From contig CALUPW010000005.1 of NCBI GenBank assembly GCA_944322785.1, forward strand, positions 1-64,000: a stretch of DNA of 64,000 bases, given 5' to 3'. Shown in pieces: positions 44,663-54,424 of the stretch; positions within the stretch are counted from its first letter, which is position 1, and each line of letters begins with the position of its first letter. The notes beneath the pieces are model-generated. The model was not told the origin of the DNA, searched no databases, and was given only the letters and a program-made list of their open reading frames with translations. A program made the translations under genes and the position numbers. This stretch comes from Candidatus Gastranaerophilales bacterium (GTDB lineage: Bacteria > Cyanobacteriota > Vampirovibrionia > Gastranaerophilales > Gastranaerophilaceae).

Positions 44663-44683
44663 ATCCTTATTCAATTTTCAAAC

Positions 44684-44758
44684 GGCATGTTGGTAGAGCA
44701 AGCTCTACAAATATTCAACAACCGTTCCGTTTCACTCCACTTGGGAGCTATATCGGCA
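44684..44758 (-). pseudogene. Degenerate tRNA-Thr copy
   Basis: On the minus strand it begins GCCGATATAGCTC exactly like the intact tRNA and has the same 3'-side neighbour sequence (CATTCAATTTTCAA in place of CTTATTCAATTTTCAA). The middle is replaced and ends in a GTAGAGC/GCTCTAC hairpin, with no anticodon arm. The offset of 97 bases suggests a decayed tandem copy. Confidence 0.55.
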
Positions 44759-44813
44759 TACATTCAATTTTCAAGGCACAGACAGTAAAATCAAACGTCA
44801 TGCTAAAATAATT

Positions 44814-46658
44814 TTACTCCACGGTAACTGATTTTGCAAGGTTTCTCGGCTGATCAACGTCTTTTCCTAAAAATTCTGCGATATAATATGCCAGAAGCTG
44901 TAACGGAACTATTGCAACCAGCGGTGAAAATAATTCCTGAACATCAGGGACTCTTATTATATTTTCAAACAAATCTTCAATTTTTTCGCTTCTTGAGTTT
45001 GTCAGTGCAATCATTCTTGCGTTACGTGCTTTTGCCTCCTCACTGTTTGAAAGAAGTTTTTCATAAACACAGCCCTTCATCAAAATTGACAGCACTGGCA
45101 TAGTTTCATCAAGCATTGCAATCGGTCCGTGTTTTAACTCACCTGCTGCATAGCCTGTTGCATTAATATAGCTGATTTCTTTGAGTTTTAATGCACCTTC
45201 AAGAGCGGTGGGCAAATTTATTCCTCGTGCCACAAAAATAAAATCTTTGGTTGAGGAATAAATTCTGGCACATTTTTGAATATCCTCTGTATGAGAAAGG
45301 ATTTGTTCTATTTTTTGTGGTAAAAGCATCATCTCAGCTTTGTATGAATTTAATTCGGATTGAGGAACACTTTCCTTAATTTCTGCCATATAAAGTCCCA
45401 GCAGGTAAAATGCCATCAACTGAGCAGTATAAGATTTTGTTGCAGCAACAGAAACTTCAATTCCTGCGTTTACCGGCACAAGACTGTCCGCTTCCCGAGC
45501 CATTGCGCTGTCAGGACGGTTGGTAATAATAAGAATATGAGAACCTTTGGCTTTTGCCTGTTTTATAGCCGTTAGTGTATCTGCTGTTTCACCCGATTGG
45601 GAAACCCCTATAACAAGTGTATGTTTATCAGTTACGGTTTTTCTGTAAATATATTCGCTTGAAGCCTCAACATCAACAGCAATTCCGCAGAAACTTTCAA
45701 TAATATATTTTCCTATCATTGCAGCATGCAATGATGTTCCGCATGCAATAATTTGAATTCGGTTTAAGTTTTTTAACGTATCTTTAGTCAGTTTAACTTC
45801 ATTTAAAACAATATCTTCATCAGGCGCATGAAGTTTGCCGACAAGAATGTTTCTGATTACATCAGGCTGTTCATGGATTTCTTTAAGCATATAGTGTTTG
45901 TAGCCCATTTTGCTTAAGGCAACCGGTTCCCAGGGTAAAATTTCAATTTTCGGGATAATTTCATTTCCTTCGCCGTCTGTTAAAATCATTTTTTCGGGAG
46001 TCAACACTACAACCTGATTGTCATTTAGGTACATTGCTTTTTTAGTGTGTTTAATTATTGCCGGAACATCAGATGCCGCAAAAAATTCATGTTCGCCGAT
46101 TCCGACCAGAAGCGGAGCATTTCTTTTCGTTATAACAAGAGTATTTTTGCAGTCATTGTGCATTACACACAGGGCATATGCTCCTTCAATTTGTTTGGCT
46201 GCCTGTCTTACAGCTTCTGCAAGATCTTTTGTTTTTGCATACATTTTTGCAACAAGATGCGCAACAGCTTCCGTATCTGTTTGAGAGCGGAATACACAGC
46301 CGTCTTTTGTCAGCATTTCCCTTAATTCTTTATAATTTTCAATAATTCCGTTGTGAACAATTACGAGATTTCCGCATGTACATGTGTGCGGGTGCGCATT
46401 AAGAACTGTTGGTGCACCGTGGGTTGCCCATCTGATATGTCCGATACCCATTGTTGATTTTTCATATTCGCCTTTGTGTTGTGTAAGTTCTTCTCGCAAA
46501 TTATTTAACTTTCCGATTGCTTTATAAACCTTAATTTCATCATCACACATAACTGCAACACCTGATGAATCATAACCTCTGTATTCAAGTTGTTCTAAAC
46601 CGTCAACAAGAATATCCATAACGGATTTATAACCTACATATCCTACGATTCCGCACAT
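44814..46658 (-). CDS. glmS: Glucosamine-6-phosphate synthase (isomerizing)
   Basis: 614 residues starting MCGIVGYVG, with Cys2 as the glutaminase nucleophile, HIRWATHG and the Asn/Asp site of the amidotransferase. Two SIS domains follow with CGTSLHAA, VSQSGETADT and the C-terminal AKSVTVE. It makes glucosamine-6-P from fructose-6-P and glutamine for peptidoglycan and lipid A type glycans. TTGGAGAGA precedes the ATG. The leader is short, so no glmS ribozyme is present. Confidence 0.97.
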   Translation of the reverse strand: MCGIVGYVGYKSVMDILVDGLEQLEYRGYDSSGVAVMCDDEIKVYKAIGKLNNLREELTQHKGEYEKSTMGIGHIRWATHGAPTVLNAHPHTCTCGNLVIVHNGIIENYKELREMLTKDGCVFRSQTDTEAVAHLVAKMYAKTKDLAEAVRQAAKQIEGAYALCVMHNDCKNTLVITKRNAPLLVGIGEHEFFAASDVPAIIKHTKKAMYLNDNQVVVLTPEKMILTDGEGNEIIPKIEILPWEPVALSKMGYKHYMLKEIHEQPDVIRNILVGKLHAPDEDIVLNEVKLTKDTLKNLNRIQIIACGTSLHAAMIGKYIIESFCGIAVDVEASSEYIYRKTVTDKHTLVIGVSQSGETADTLTAIKQAKAKGSHILIITNRPDSAMAREADSLVPVNAGIEVSVAATKSYTAQLMAFYLLGLYMAEIKESVPQSELNSYKAEMMLLPQKIEQILSHTEDIQKCARIYSSTKDFIFVARGINLPTALEGALKLKEISYINATGYAAGELKHGPIAMLDETMPVLSILMKGCVYEKLLSNSEEAKARNARMIALTNSRSEKIEDLFENIIRVPDVQELFSPLVAIVPLQLLAYYIAEFLGKDVDQPRNLAKSVTVE

Positions 46659-46819
46659 ATATTTAATCTCTCCAATAAAATATTGTCTATAATAAAGAAT
46701 TATAACATTAAAATTTTTAATTTTTATTACATTTATAAAAGTTTTACATAATAAAACGCAATTTTTGAAAAATTATTTTGTTTATAAATACAGGTTAGGT
46801 TAATTAAAGGTTTTTTTTC

Positions 46820-47335
46820 ATGATTGATGGAATTTATTATACCCCTGTTGTTTCGCCTCCGGTCTATATAAATAAAAATTATATAAAAGAATCATTACCT
46901 GCAGAGGAAAATTCCGGAATTTACAGTCAGATAAGTCGTAATGCGGCAGCTGCCGTTAAATCTTATGCGATTGCTAAAACCAGATTAAATAAACCGTTAA
47001 AACAACAATTTGATGTATCTAAAGTTCCGCAGGAAATGTTTACTAAAGAAGGCATAAATTTTAATACAAAACCTGAGGACTATATAAAATATTTAAAGGA
47101 AAATAATATAGATTTTAAAGTTGAAAAATCAATAAATAAATACAATGATGGCAGAAAAATTATTCAAATTATAGAAGACGACGGCAATTTAAAAAAATAC
47201 ACAAGTTGGGACTATGATGATGAAAATACCTGTAATTATTCCGCACTAATCCGTGATGAAGAAATTATTGCAGGAAAAGTAAAAAAAACTAAAAGATTGG
47301 TATTTACAAAAGACCGTACCGAACTTATTTCTTAG
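46820..47335 (+). CDS. Unknown 171-residue soluble protein
   Basis: Starts MIDGIYYTPVVSPPVYINKN. A helical stretch (SRNAAAAVKSYAIAKTRLNK) is followed by an alpha/beta C-terminal half (KPEDYIKYLKENNIDFKVEK, then KIIQIIEDDGNLKKYTSWDY). No signal or membrane segment and no known domain are seen. AAAGG lies about 10 bases before the ATG. A terminator follows directly, and the gene stands alone between glmS and clpB. Confidence 0.75.
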   Translation: MIDGIYYTPVVSPPVYINKNYIKESLPAEENSGIYSQISRNAAAAVKSYAIAKTRLNKPLKQQFDVSKVPQEMFTKEGINFNTKPEDYIKYLKENNIDFKVEKSINKYNDGRKIIQIIEDDGNLKKYTSWDYDDENTCNYSALIRDEEIIAGKVKKTKRLVFTKDRTELIS

Positions 47336-47336
47336 A

Positions 47337-47379
47337 AAAAACGCCCTTTAATGTTAATTTATAAGGGCGTTTTTATTTT
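47337..47379. terminator. Terminator between convergent genes
   Basis: The perfect 12-bp stem AAAAACGCCCTT / AAGGGCGTTTTT with a 14-base loop has T runs on both strands and can serve both the 46820 gene and clpB. Confidence 0.9.
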
Positions 47380-47394
47380 TAGATTTTATAATTA

Positions 47395-50010
47395 TTACTC
47401 ATTTGAAGCAGGAATCCGTTCAAATTTGATTTCATCATCAGCGACATCAATTTTGACCTTGTCACCGCTCAAAAAGTTTTGTGAAAGAATCATTTTTGAA
47501 AGCGGATTTTCTACTAATTGTCGGATTACACGCTTAAGCGGTCTTGCACCATAGACAGGGTTGTACCCTCTTGTTGCAAGAAATTCTTTTGCATCAGGAG
47601 TTACTTCAAGTTCCAATTCCTGATCTTTCAAAAGACGTCTTAAATAATCCATTTGAATATCGACAATTTGTGACAAATCTTGAAGGGTCAAGGCTTTAAA
47701 GAATATTGTTTCGTCAATTCTGTTTAAAAATTCAGGTTTGAATCTGCTTCTTAAAACTGCCATGACTTTTTCTTTTGTTTCGTCGAATTCATTAGGTGAA
47801 AGCATACTGTTCAGAGTATTTTCAAGGATAATATCGCTTCCGATATTAGAGGTCATGATAATAAGAGTATTTTTGAAATCCACAGTTCTGCCTTTTGAAT
47901 CTGTCAAACGTCCGTCATCAAAGATTTGAAGCATTATGTTGAATACATCCGGATGAGCTTTTTCGATTTCATCAAAAAGAACGACAGAATATGGTTTTCT
48001 TCTGACTGCTTCCGTTAATTGTCCACCTTCTTCGTATCCCACATATCCCGGAGGCGCTCCGACTAACCTTGCGACATTATGTTTTTCCATATACTCTGAC
48101 ATATCTATTCTGACAAGAGCATCTTCATCGTTAAACATAAATTCCGCAAGAGATTTTGCAAGTTCTGTTTTACCGACACCGGTCGGACCCAAGAACAGGA
48201 ATGTTCCTATAGGACGTTTCGGATCTTTCAAGCCTGAACGTGCACGTCTGATTGCATCGGAAACTGTTTCAACAGCTTCATCCTGACCGATTAGACGTTT
48301 GTGAAGAATATCTTCCATATTGACTAACTTTTGTTTTTCGCTTTCTACAAGTTTGTTTACGGGAATTCCTGTCCACTTGCTTACGACATTTGCGATATCT
48401 TCATCATCTATTTCTTCTTTCAAAAGTTTATTTTCGCTTTTATCTTTAGACTGGCATGCCTTCAACTGCTTTTCAAGTTCAAGAAGTTTGCCGTACTTGA
48501 GTTCTGCCGCTGTCTGCAAATCTGTATTTCTTTCAGCTTCTTCTATTTTTTTCTTGACCTGATCAATTTCATCCTTAATTGCGGCTTCACCTGTAATTGA
48601 AGCCTTTTCTTTTTCCCATTGAACCTTCAGCACATTGATTTTGCTTTCAAGCTCATTAATTTGTTTTGAAATATCTTCAACTTTAGCTTTAGCCTCGTCG
48701 CTTGTTTCTTTTTTCAACGCTTCACGTTCAATTTCAAGCTGAATTTTCTGCCGCATCATAGTATCAATTTCCTCAGGCATTGAATCTATTTCAATACGAA
48801 GTGAAGATGCGGCTTCGTCAATCAAATCAATTGCTTTATCCGGCAAAAATCTGTCAGTTATGTATCTGTCGGAAAGTTTTGCAGCCTGAATAAGAGCGCT
48901 GTCTAAGATACGAATGCCATGGTGAACTTCGTATTTTTCTTTTAAACCTCTTAAAATACTTATTGTATCCTCAACTGACGGTTCATCAACCAGCACTGGC
49001 TGAAATCTTCTTTCTAATGCCGGGTCTTTTTCAATGTATTTTCTGTATTCATTAATAGTTGTTGCGCCGATTGTTCTTAAGACTCCTCTTGCAAGCATTG
49101 GTTTTAAAAGGTTTCCGGCGTCCATAGAGCCTTCGGTTGCACCCGCACCGACGACCGTATGAAGTTCATCAATGAACATTACAATTTCGCCGTTGGATTC
49201 TTCAACCTCTTTTAATACGGCTTTCAGACGTTCTTCAAATTCTCCTCTGAATTTTGCGCCTGCAACAAGTGCGCCCATATCAAGAGAAACGAGTTTTACA
49301 TTTTTTAAACTTTCAGGCACATCACCTCGGACAATTCTTTGTGCCAATCCTTCTACAATTGCCGTCTTTCCGACACCCGGCTCGCCTATCAAAACAGGGT
49401 TATTTTTGGTTCTTCTGTTCAAAACCTGAATAATCCGGCGGACTTCCTCATCACGGCCGATTACGGGGTCTAACTTTCCTTTTCTTGCAAGCGCCGTCAA
49501 ATCTGTTGAATATTTTTCCAGCGCTTTCATATTTTCTTCTGCATTTTTATTATCCACTTTTTTATTACCTCTTATCTTTTTCATTGCATTTAAAACTTTA
49601 TTTGAATCAACACCGAAGTTTTTCAAAACAGTTTGAATATTACTGTTATCAAGCTTTGTCATGGCAAGCAGAATTGATTCAATGCTTACAAACTCATCCT
49701 TCATTTCTGCGGATTGCTGCTCTGCAATATCAAGCAGTCTGTAAGTTTGATTTGAGAGAAACATTTGCTGCGCATTAACAGGGCCTGAAATCTTCGGGAA
49801 AGAATTAACAGTTTCGACAATTTTGTCAATAAAACTCTGGTTCAAAAGTTTTAGTTCTGTTAAATAATCCTTTATAATTCCGTTATCCTTAATCATCGAA
49901 AGCATAATGTGCTCAGGCTGAAGCTCTGAATTGCTGTGAGAATTCATAATTGCACTTGCTGACGATAATATTTCCTGAGAATAATTGGTAAACTTATTTA
50001 TATCTGCCAT
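47395..50010 (-). CDS. clpB: Disaggregating chaperone ClpB
   Basis: 871 residues. The N-terminal Clp repeat domain (to about 145) is followed by NBD1 with [13 protein letters not shown] (near 205) and [15 protein letters not shown], the coiled-coil middle domain (about 400-530), which marks ClpB rather than ClpA/ClpC, and NBD2 with [13 protein letters not shown] (near 607) and [14 protein letters not shown]. No IGF/IGL ClpP-binding loop is seen. It rescues aggregated proteins with DnaK. AAAAGGAG precedes the ATG. The upstream 99 bases show no CIRCE-type inverted repeat. Confidence 0.97.
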   Translation of the reverse strand: MADINKFTNYSQEILSSASAIMNSHSNSELQPEHIMLSMIKDNGIIKDYLTELKLLNQSFIDKIVETVNSFPKISGPVNAQQMFLSNQTYRLLDIAEQQSAEMKDEFVSIESILLAMTKLDNSNIQTVLKNFGVDSNKVLNAMKKIRGNKKVDNKNAEENMKALEKYSTDLTALARKGKLDPVIGRDEEVRRIIQVLNRRTKNNPVLIGEPGVGKTAIVEGLAQRIVRGDVPESLKNVKLVSLDMGALVAGAKFRGEFEERLKAVLKEVEESNGEIVMFIDELHTVVGAGATEGSMDAGNLLKPMLARGVLRTIGATTINEYRKYIEKDPALERRFQPVLVDEPSVEDTISILRGLKEKYEVHHGIRILDSALIQAAKLSDRYITDRFLPDKAIDLIDEAASSLRIEIDSMPEEIDTMMRQKIQLEIEREALKKETSDEAKAKVEDISKQINELESKINVLKVQWEKEKASITGEAAIKDEIDQVKKKIEEAERNTDLQTAAELKYGKLLELEKQLKACQSKDKSENKLLKEEIDDEDIANVVSKWTGIPVNKLVESEKQKLVNMEDILHKRLIGQDEAVETVSDAIRRARSGLKDPKRPIGTFLFLGPTGVGKTELAKSLAEFMFNDEDALVRIDMSEYMEKHNVARLVGAPPGYVGYEEGGQLTEAVRRKPYSVVLFDEIEKAHPDVFNIMLQIFDDGRLTDSKGRTVDFKNTLIIMTSNIGSDIILENTLNSMLSPNEFDETKEKVMAVLRSRFKPEFLNRIDETIFFKALTLQDLSQIVDIQMDYLRRLLKDQELELEVTPDAKEFLATRGYNPVYGARPLKRVIRQLVENPLSKMILSQNFLSGDKVKIDVADDEIKFERIPASNE

Positions 50011-50109
50011 AAAATCAACTCCTTTTTACAAAACAAACAGGGATTTTCTCCTGTATTATTATTTTAACGTTGATTTTAAAAAAGTCAGAGTTTATTAATG
50101 TTTAATTAA

Positions 50110-50334
50110 TTATTTACGTTTTTGAATAATCAAATCATAGCCCAATATATCGCAAATAATTTTTAATTCTTTGAACGTCAGATGTTCCCGCTTAAGTTTG
50201 CAGGAAAAATTCGAGGCTTTCGTATCTTTACCAAGTTGTTCATTTAATTTTTCATTTAAAGTTTTTTGCAACATATACTCTTTATTTAAAAGATATTTTA
50301 CAAGCTGGAAATCATCCAAATCATTAATAATCAT
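50110..50334 (-). CDS. Small HTH-like regulator, 74 residues
   Basis: The C-terminal half (KASNFSCKLKREHLTFKELK then IICDILGYDLIIQKRK) matches the recognition-helix and closing-helix pattern of small Cro/CI-type proteins. The N-terminal half (FQLVKYLLNKEYMLQKTLNE) would supply the first helices. There is no Shine-Dalgarno sequence; the ATG lies 10 bases after TATAAT. The gene is divergent from the prepilin at 50459 and their promoters overlap, so it may control that gene. Confidence 0.65.
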   Translation of the reverse strand: MIINDLDDFQLVKYLLNKEYMLQKTLNEKLNEQLGKDTKASNFSCKLKREHLTFKELKIICDILGYDLIIQKRK

Positions 50335-50344
50335 AATATTAATA

Positions 50345-50384
50345 ATTATATTAACTTGACATATAGTATCAAAAGTGTTATATT
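50345..50384. promoter_or_regulatory. Overlapping divergent promoters (HTH gene and prepilin)
   Basis: Minus strand: TTGATA (50367-50372), 16 bases, TATAAT (50345-50350). Plus strand: TTGACA (50356-50361), 17 bases, TATATT (50379-50384). The plus leader to ATG 50459 is about 70 bases. Confidence 0.7.
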
Positions 50385-50458
50385 ATTTTATAAATAATCA
50401 ATTTAGATTACTTATAATCAAATTAAATTAACATAAATATATTCAGAGGAAGTATTAC

Positions 50459-51157
50459 ATGAAAAAACTTGCATTTACTATGGCGGAAGTTTTAGTAACT
50501 CTTGGAGTAATTGGAATAGTTGCTGCTATGACGTTGCCGACCGTTATAAACAACGCACAGGACAAACAATTCCGTACAATGTTCAAAAAACAGTTTTCAA
50601 TAATTTCTCAGGCATTTCAAATGGTTTATCTGGAAGACGGAGAAGAAATTCAGTTTGAAGATTGGCGGGAGATGCAGAATTATGTATGCAAGATAGGCCA
50701 AAAATTAAATACAAAACAATCAGGATTGAGATGTGATGAAGTTCTTTCGGATTTTGATCCGAATAAAAGTTATGCATGCGGAGATAGAAGATTTTACTGG
50801 CATGAAGATGAAACATGGTACAATGCACAAAAATTACCTTTAAAGTCGAATAGTGCGTATATTTATATGACTTTTTATCTTCCTGACGGTGCATGGATAA
50901 ATTTTAATTGTTCCAGATATGTATTTGTTGATGTTAATGGTGCCAAAAGACCTAATACCGTCGGACGGGATATTTTTTATTTTGTTATTCCGCATGGTTC
51001 AACTTCACCAAACTTTTTTGATAAGGAACCGCACGGAACTTATGCAAATGGTTGTGTTGGCAACGGTTATGGCGTAGAACTAACTCCTGACAACTATCAA
51101 GACGATTGTCTGAACGGAACAGGATGGGGGTGTTCTCCTTTATACATTTTAGATTAA
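50459..51157 (+). CDS. Type IV prepilin-like protein
   Basis: 232 residues. A very short leader MKKLA is followed by FTMAEVLVTLGVIGIVAAMT, the N-methylated pilin helix with its Glu5. The residue before the cleavage site is Ala rather than the usual Gly. The exported body has several Cys and ends GWGCSPLYILD. GRDIFYFVIPHGS aligns with a segment of the G-tract prepilin at 32268, so the two belong to one family. They are likely minor pilins or type II secretion pseudopilins. AGAGGAAG precedes the start. Confidence 0.9.
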   Translation: MKKLAFTMAEVLVTLGVIGIVAAMTLPTVINNAQDKQFRTMFKKQFSIISQAFQMVYLEDGEEIQFEDWREMQNYVCKIGQKLNTKQSGLRCDEVLSDFDPNKSYACGDRRFYWHEDETWYNAQKLPLKSNSAYIYMTFYLPDGAWINFNCSRYVFVDVNGAKRPNTVGRDIFYFVIPHGSTSPNFFDKEPHGTYANGCVGNGYGVELTPDNYQDDCLNGTGWGCSPLYILD

Positions 51158-51189
51158 TTTAAAAATCCTAATTTTTATTTGTAAATAAT

Positions 51190-51218
51190 TTGCCCTGACA
51201 ATATTAAAATGCTACAAA
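51190..51218 (+). promoter_or_regulatory. Leaderless promoter of the GH38 gene
   Basis: TTGCCC, 17 bases, TGC-TACAAA (extended -10 type), then exactly 6 bases to the ATG at 51225. No Shine-Dalgarno sequence is present. Confidence 0.5.
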
Positions 51219-51224
51219 TAAATT

Positions 51225-53249
51225 ATGAAAAAAGAAGTTATTGCATATTTGCACACCCACTGGGACAGGGAATGGTACAGGGAATTTGAAGTTTTCAGGT
51301 TGAGGCTTTTAAGAGTTTTTGACAACGTTCTTGAACTGCTTGAACAGGAAAAAATCCCTTCATTCTATTTTGACGGACAGGTTGCAGCGCTTCTTGATTA
51401 TCTTGAAATCCGACCCGAAAAAGAAACCCAAATCCGCCAATTTATAAAAGAAAAGAAACTTTTTATAGGCCCCTTTTACTGTTTGATTGACGAGTATCTG
51501 ACAGACCGAACTGTATTTGAAAAAAATATTGAAATCGGTTTAAAAATTGCGAAAGACTTCGGCTGTGAAGATTTTATCGGATATTTTGCGGATACATTCG
51601 GACACAGCAAAAATATTCCGCCAATTATAAAAAAATACGGAATTGACAAAATCATTGTATGGCGGGGAGTTCCGGATTTGCAGTCCGAGTTTATTTTTAA
51701 CGGGGTAAATACAGTAAACCTTGTGCGGGGCTATTTTATGGATATTTTTTCCAGCCCGAAAACTATTGAGGAAAAAGCTGAGTGGCTGCGTGGAAATCTG
51801 GATAAAATCGCTGCAAAATCAGGTAATTATTTGCTTTTGCCAATCGGCGCAGATCATCTCGGTGTTGAACCTGATATTTCCGAACAAATCGAAAAAGTGA
51901 ATGAGATTTTGAAAAATGCCCCGGAAAATGAAAATAGTTATGAAATCAGGCTTTCTAACCCGTTTGAATATTTTGAAAAAGTATTTTCTAATCTCGAAAA
52001 GAATTCTGACGGGAAAATAATAAGGCAATCTGACGGGTGTGAAATTCCGGAATGGAACGAGGAATTAAGAGATTGTTCAAAAACCTTTATTCTTCCCGGC
52101 ATGTATTCGGCAAGAATGCGCCTTAAGCAATACCGAGCTGAAGCTTCGTACAGACTTGAGGAGGCAGACAAACTCCAAAAATATTTCGGAGAAAAGTATA
52201 ATAATATAGTTGACTATGCCTACAAACTTTTGATACAAAATCAGGCGCATGACAGTATTTGCGGATGTTCGACGGATGCCGTGCATGCAGAAAACATTAT
52301 TCGTTATGAAAAAATTCTGCAAATTGCAAACACGATTATTGAAGAATTAAGGCTTGAATTTGAAGAAGCTGACAATTTAATTAAAAACAGCGGTTATGAA
52401 TTTAAGTCAACAGTTTCGTTTGAAGGTTTTGATGTTATCGGAAAGTCAGGAGGATTTGACAGTAAAATTCTTTATAACACTCAAAAAATTCCGGTAACAG
52501 AAGATTATACGGATATTTACACTCTTAAAAAAGCTCCTGATACAAAACAAAATGTTGAATTTGAAATATCTGAAAATATTTTGAAAATAAACGGTATCGG
52601 GATTCAATTTGTCAGGTTTGTTGACAACGGCGATACGTATAATTATGGACCGGACGAACACGATAGTGGTGAATATGCAAAATTTACTGAGTTTTCCAAA
52701 AACGAACAGGATGACAGTATTTTGATAAAAACGACATTTTTTAATCTAAAACTTACGCGTGGCGGGGGACTCGTGAATTTTAAAATAGAATGGGACAATA
52801 CTCTTAAAAATCACCTGTGGCAGGTCAAATTTACCCTTGCTGAGCCTGTAAAATACACATTTTCAGAAGATTTGAACGAAATAATCAAACGGGAATTTGA
52901 TCCTGATTATGATATTCGGAAACATCTTCCAAAAACACGTGGGATTGAGGCTAAAACAAATTTCGCCCCGATGCAGAGATATGTTGGTGTACATGGATTT
53001 GGAATAATAACAAAAGGTCTTACAGAGTATGAAGTTAAAGAAAATTCAATTTTGATAACACTTTTGCGAAGTACAGGAATTATTTCAAATCCTAAAAATT
53101 CCTCTCGTTCAACCCCTGCAGGGCCGCCGCTTGAAGTCCCTGGGGCACAGCAAATCGGTTACAATTGTGCCGAATTTTCAATCGGATTTTTTGTGCCGGA
53201 GGACTATCAAAAATATGTTGACATTGTTTATCCTAAAATTATTCAATAA
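51225..53249 (+). CDS. Glycoside hydrolase family 38 alpha-mannosidase
   Basis: 674 residues. The N-terminal catalytic domain starts with the zinc motif HTHWDREWY. The nucleophile Asp is in IGYFADTFGHSKNIP and the last zinc His in NQAHDSICGCSTDAVHAEN (near 340). A beta-rich C-terminal part follows. It is shorter than typical GH38 enzymes (850-1000 residues), so part of the C-terminal region is reduced. Without a signal peptide it probably removes mannose from oligosaccharides or mannosyl-glycerate in the cytoplasm. Confidence 0.92.
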   Translation: MKKEVIAYLHTHWDREWYREFEVFRLRLLRVFDNVLELLEQEKIPSFYFDGQVAALLDYLEIRPEKETQIRQFIKEKKLFIGPFYCLIDEYLTDRTVFEKNIEIGLKIAKDFGCEDFIGYFADTFGHSKNIPPIIKKYGIDKIIVWRGVPDLQSEFIFNGVNTVNLVRGYFMDIFSSPKTIEEKAEWLRGNLDKIAAKSGNYLLLPIGADHLGVEPDISEQIEKVNEILKNAPENENSYEIRLSNPFEYFEKVFSNLEKNSDGKIIRQSDGCEIPEWNEELRDCSKTFILPGMYSARMRLKQYRAEASYRLEEADKLQKYFGEKYNNIVDYAYKLLIQNQAHDSICGCSTDAVHAENIIRYEKILQIANTIIEELRLEFEEADNLIKNSGYEFKSTVSFEGFDVIGKSGGFDSKILYNTQKIPVTEDYTDIYTLKKAPDTKQNVEFEISENILKINGIGIQFVRFVDNGDTYNYGPDEHDSGEYAKFTEFSKNEQDDSILIKTTFFNLKLTRGGGLVNFKIEWDNTLKNHLWQVKFTLAEPVKYTFSEDLNEIIKREFDPDYDIRKHLPKTRGIEAKTNFAPMQRYVGVHGFGIITKGLTEYEVKENSILITLLRSTGIISNPKNSSRSTPAGPPLEVPGAQQIGYNCAEFSIGFFVPEDYQKYVDIVYPKIIQ

Positions 53250-53300
53250 GCACGCAAATTTTTTTATTCAGGTGTTTTAATACTCCGTCAAGGAAACAAT

Positions 53301-53963
53301 ATGCTTAACGATATAAAAAAATCGCCAAATTTTGGATGGCACTACAGAATGCATACAAAAATTTTAAATAAAGCTGCAGAAATTTCAAATTTCAAAGCTG
53401 AAAATCCCCATGCTTTCGCTATTTTACAAAATGCTGTTATCAAACCCGATTTTGATGAATTTTTTATGTACAATGAAAATCATTTCTTTTATCCGGAGAA
53501 AAGAATTAAAAGTTTTTTGGATTTCAGCGGAAAACACAACGCAAAATATCTATATTTGCGGCATCTAAGTAAATTTTTTGAAGAATTGAAGAATAAAAAT
53601 TGTATTACAGGATTTGATGAGGCAGGGCGGGCACTTCATTATCTTCAGGATATTACGCAGCCGCAGCATATAGAGAGCGGCTCAATAATACGGAAAGCTT
53701 TAGACAAATCAATGCACCACAGGTTTGAGGTACAGGCATTCGGTAATTGTGACAAATATATAAACAATCATACCCCTTACGCCTTTGTAAAAACTCATGA
53801 TTTTCTATCACTTTTTAATCAGACAGTAAAAATTTCACGCAAAAATCAGATTCCGTCAAATAAAAACAAATCTGATTGGGATAACATTGCACAAAATGGT
53901 GTAAATCTTGCAATAGATGCAACAAAAAGGTTTTTAGAAATATTTTACGAACAAATTATGTAA
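53301..53963 (+). CDS. Zinc-dependent phospholipase C-like protein
   Basis: 220 residues. The motifs HTKILNKAAE, NHFFYPEK, AGRALHYLQDITQPQH and HHRFEVQAF reproduce the His/Asp/Glu ligand order of the bacterial phospholipase C / S1-P1 nuclease superfamily. Known relatives are secreted, but this protein has no signal peptide. Its N-terminus (MLNDIKKSPNFGWHYRMH) has a 'PNFG' stretch like other proteins in the window. AAGGAAAC precedes the ATG. The substrate cannot be told from sequence. Confidence 0.75.
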   Translation: MLNDIKKSPNFGWHYRMHTKILNKAAEISNFKAENPHAFAILQNAVIKPDFDEFFMYNENHFFYPEKRIKSFLDFSGKHNAKYLYLRHLSKFFEELKNKNCITGFDEAGRALHYLQDITQPQHIESGSIIRKALDKSMHHRFEVQAFGNCDKYINNHTPYAFVKTHDFLSLFNQTVKISRKNQIPSNKNKSDWDNIAQNGVNLAIDATKRFLEIFYEQIM

Positions 53964-54424
53964 AAAAAAACTCCATCTTTCGATGAAGTTTGGAATTCTT
54001 TTAGTAATTCCTCGTGTGTAGAAGGTTAGTGTGTAGTAGGTAGTGTAAATAGTAAGTGTGTTTTTATATATCTCGTGTTTATTTAATTCGTTATTGCTTA
54101 CATATTAATAAAGTATTTTTGATGTATATAATTGCTATATCACTTTATTTTTGTTACATAACTTAATAAAACAGGCAAAATATTAAAAACACTTGAATTA
54201 TTCCGGTTTTTTCGATGTTTATCCTCCCTTAATTATCTTCAAAGTCAGTTATTCTTGCGATTTGAATCTTTATATATTAATAATTCCCATTTTTAGAAAA
54301 ATAATCACTATCTTTAAAAAAGTTTTTCCCCCGCATCTTTACTTAATCTTAATATTAAAAGCCTTGACCTTTTTTAAAAAAAGTATTCTAATTAAAAGGT
54401 AATTTACAGTTTGGAGGATGATAT
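53964..54424. other. Intergenic region upstream of glnA
   Basis: 460 bases. A short imperfect hairpin (ACTCCATC / GATGAAGT, 53972-53990) lies after the previous stop. A GTGTGTAG-rich stretch follows (54013-54060), then AT-rich DNA. I see no supported gene and no glutamine-riboswitch-like core. Confidence 0.55.
54364..54392 (+). promoter_or_regulatory. glnA promoter
   Basis: TTGACC, 17 bases (T6A7-type runs), TCTAAT, with GGAGG (54414-54418) before ATG 54425. Confidence 0.6.

Noticed and set aside
46659-46819. glmS ribozyme
   Set aside because: The glmS leader is too short and AT-rich, with a promoter-like region directly upstream; no ribozyme core is present.
48320-49778. Plus-strand open frames antisense to clpB
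   Set aside because: They mirror the conserved clpB codons, start without ribosome sites and encode no known protein.
54193-54402. 69-residue hydrophobic open frame upstream of glnA
   Set aside because: TTG start without ribosome site, low-complexity Ile/Leu/Phe content typical of AT-rich DNA, and it overlaps the glnA promoter.
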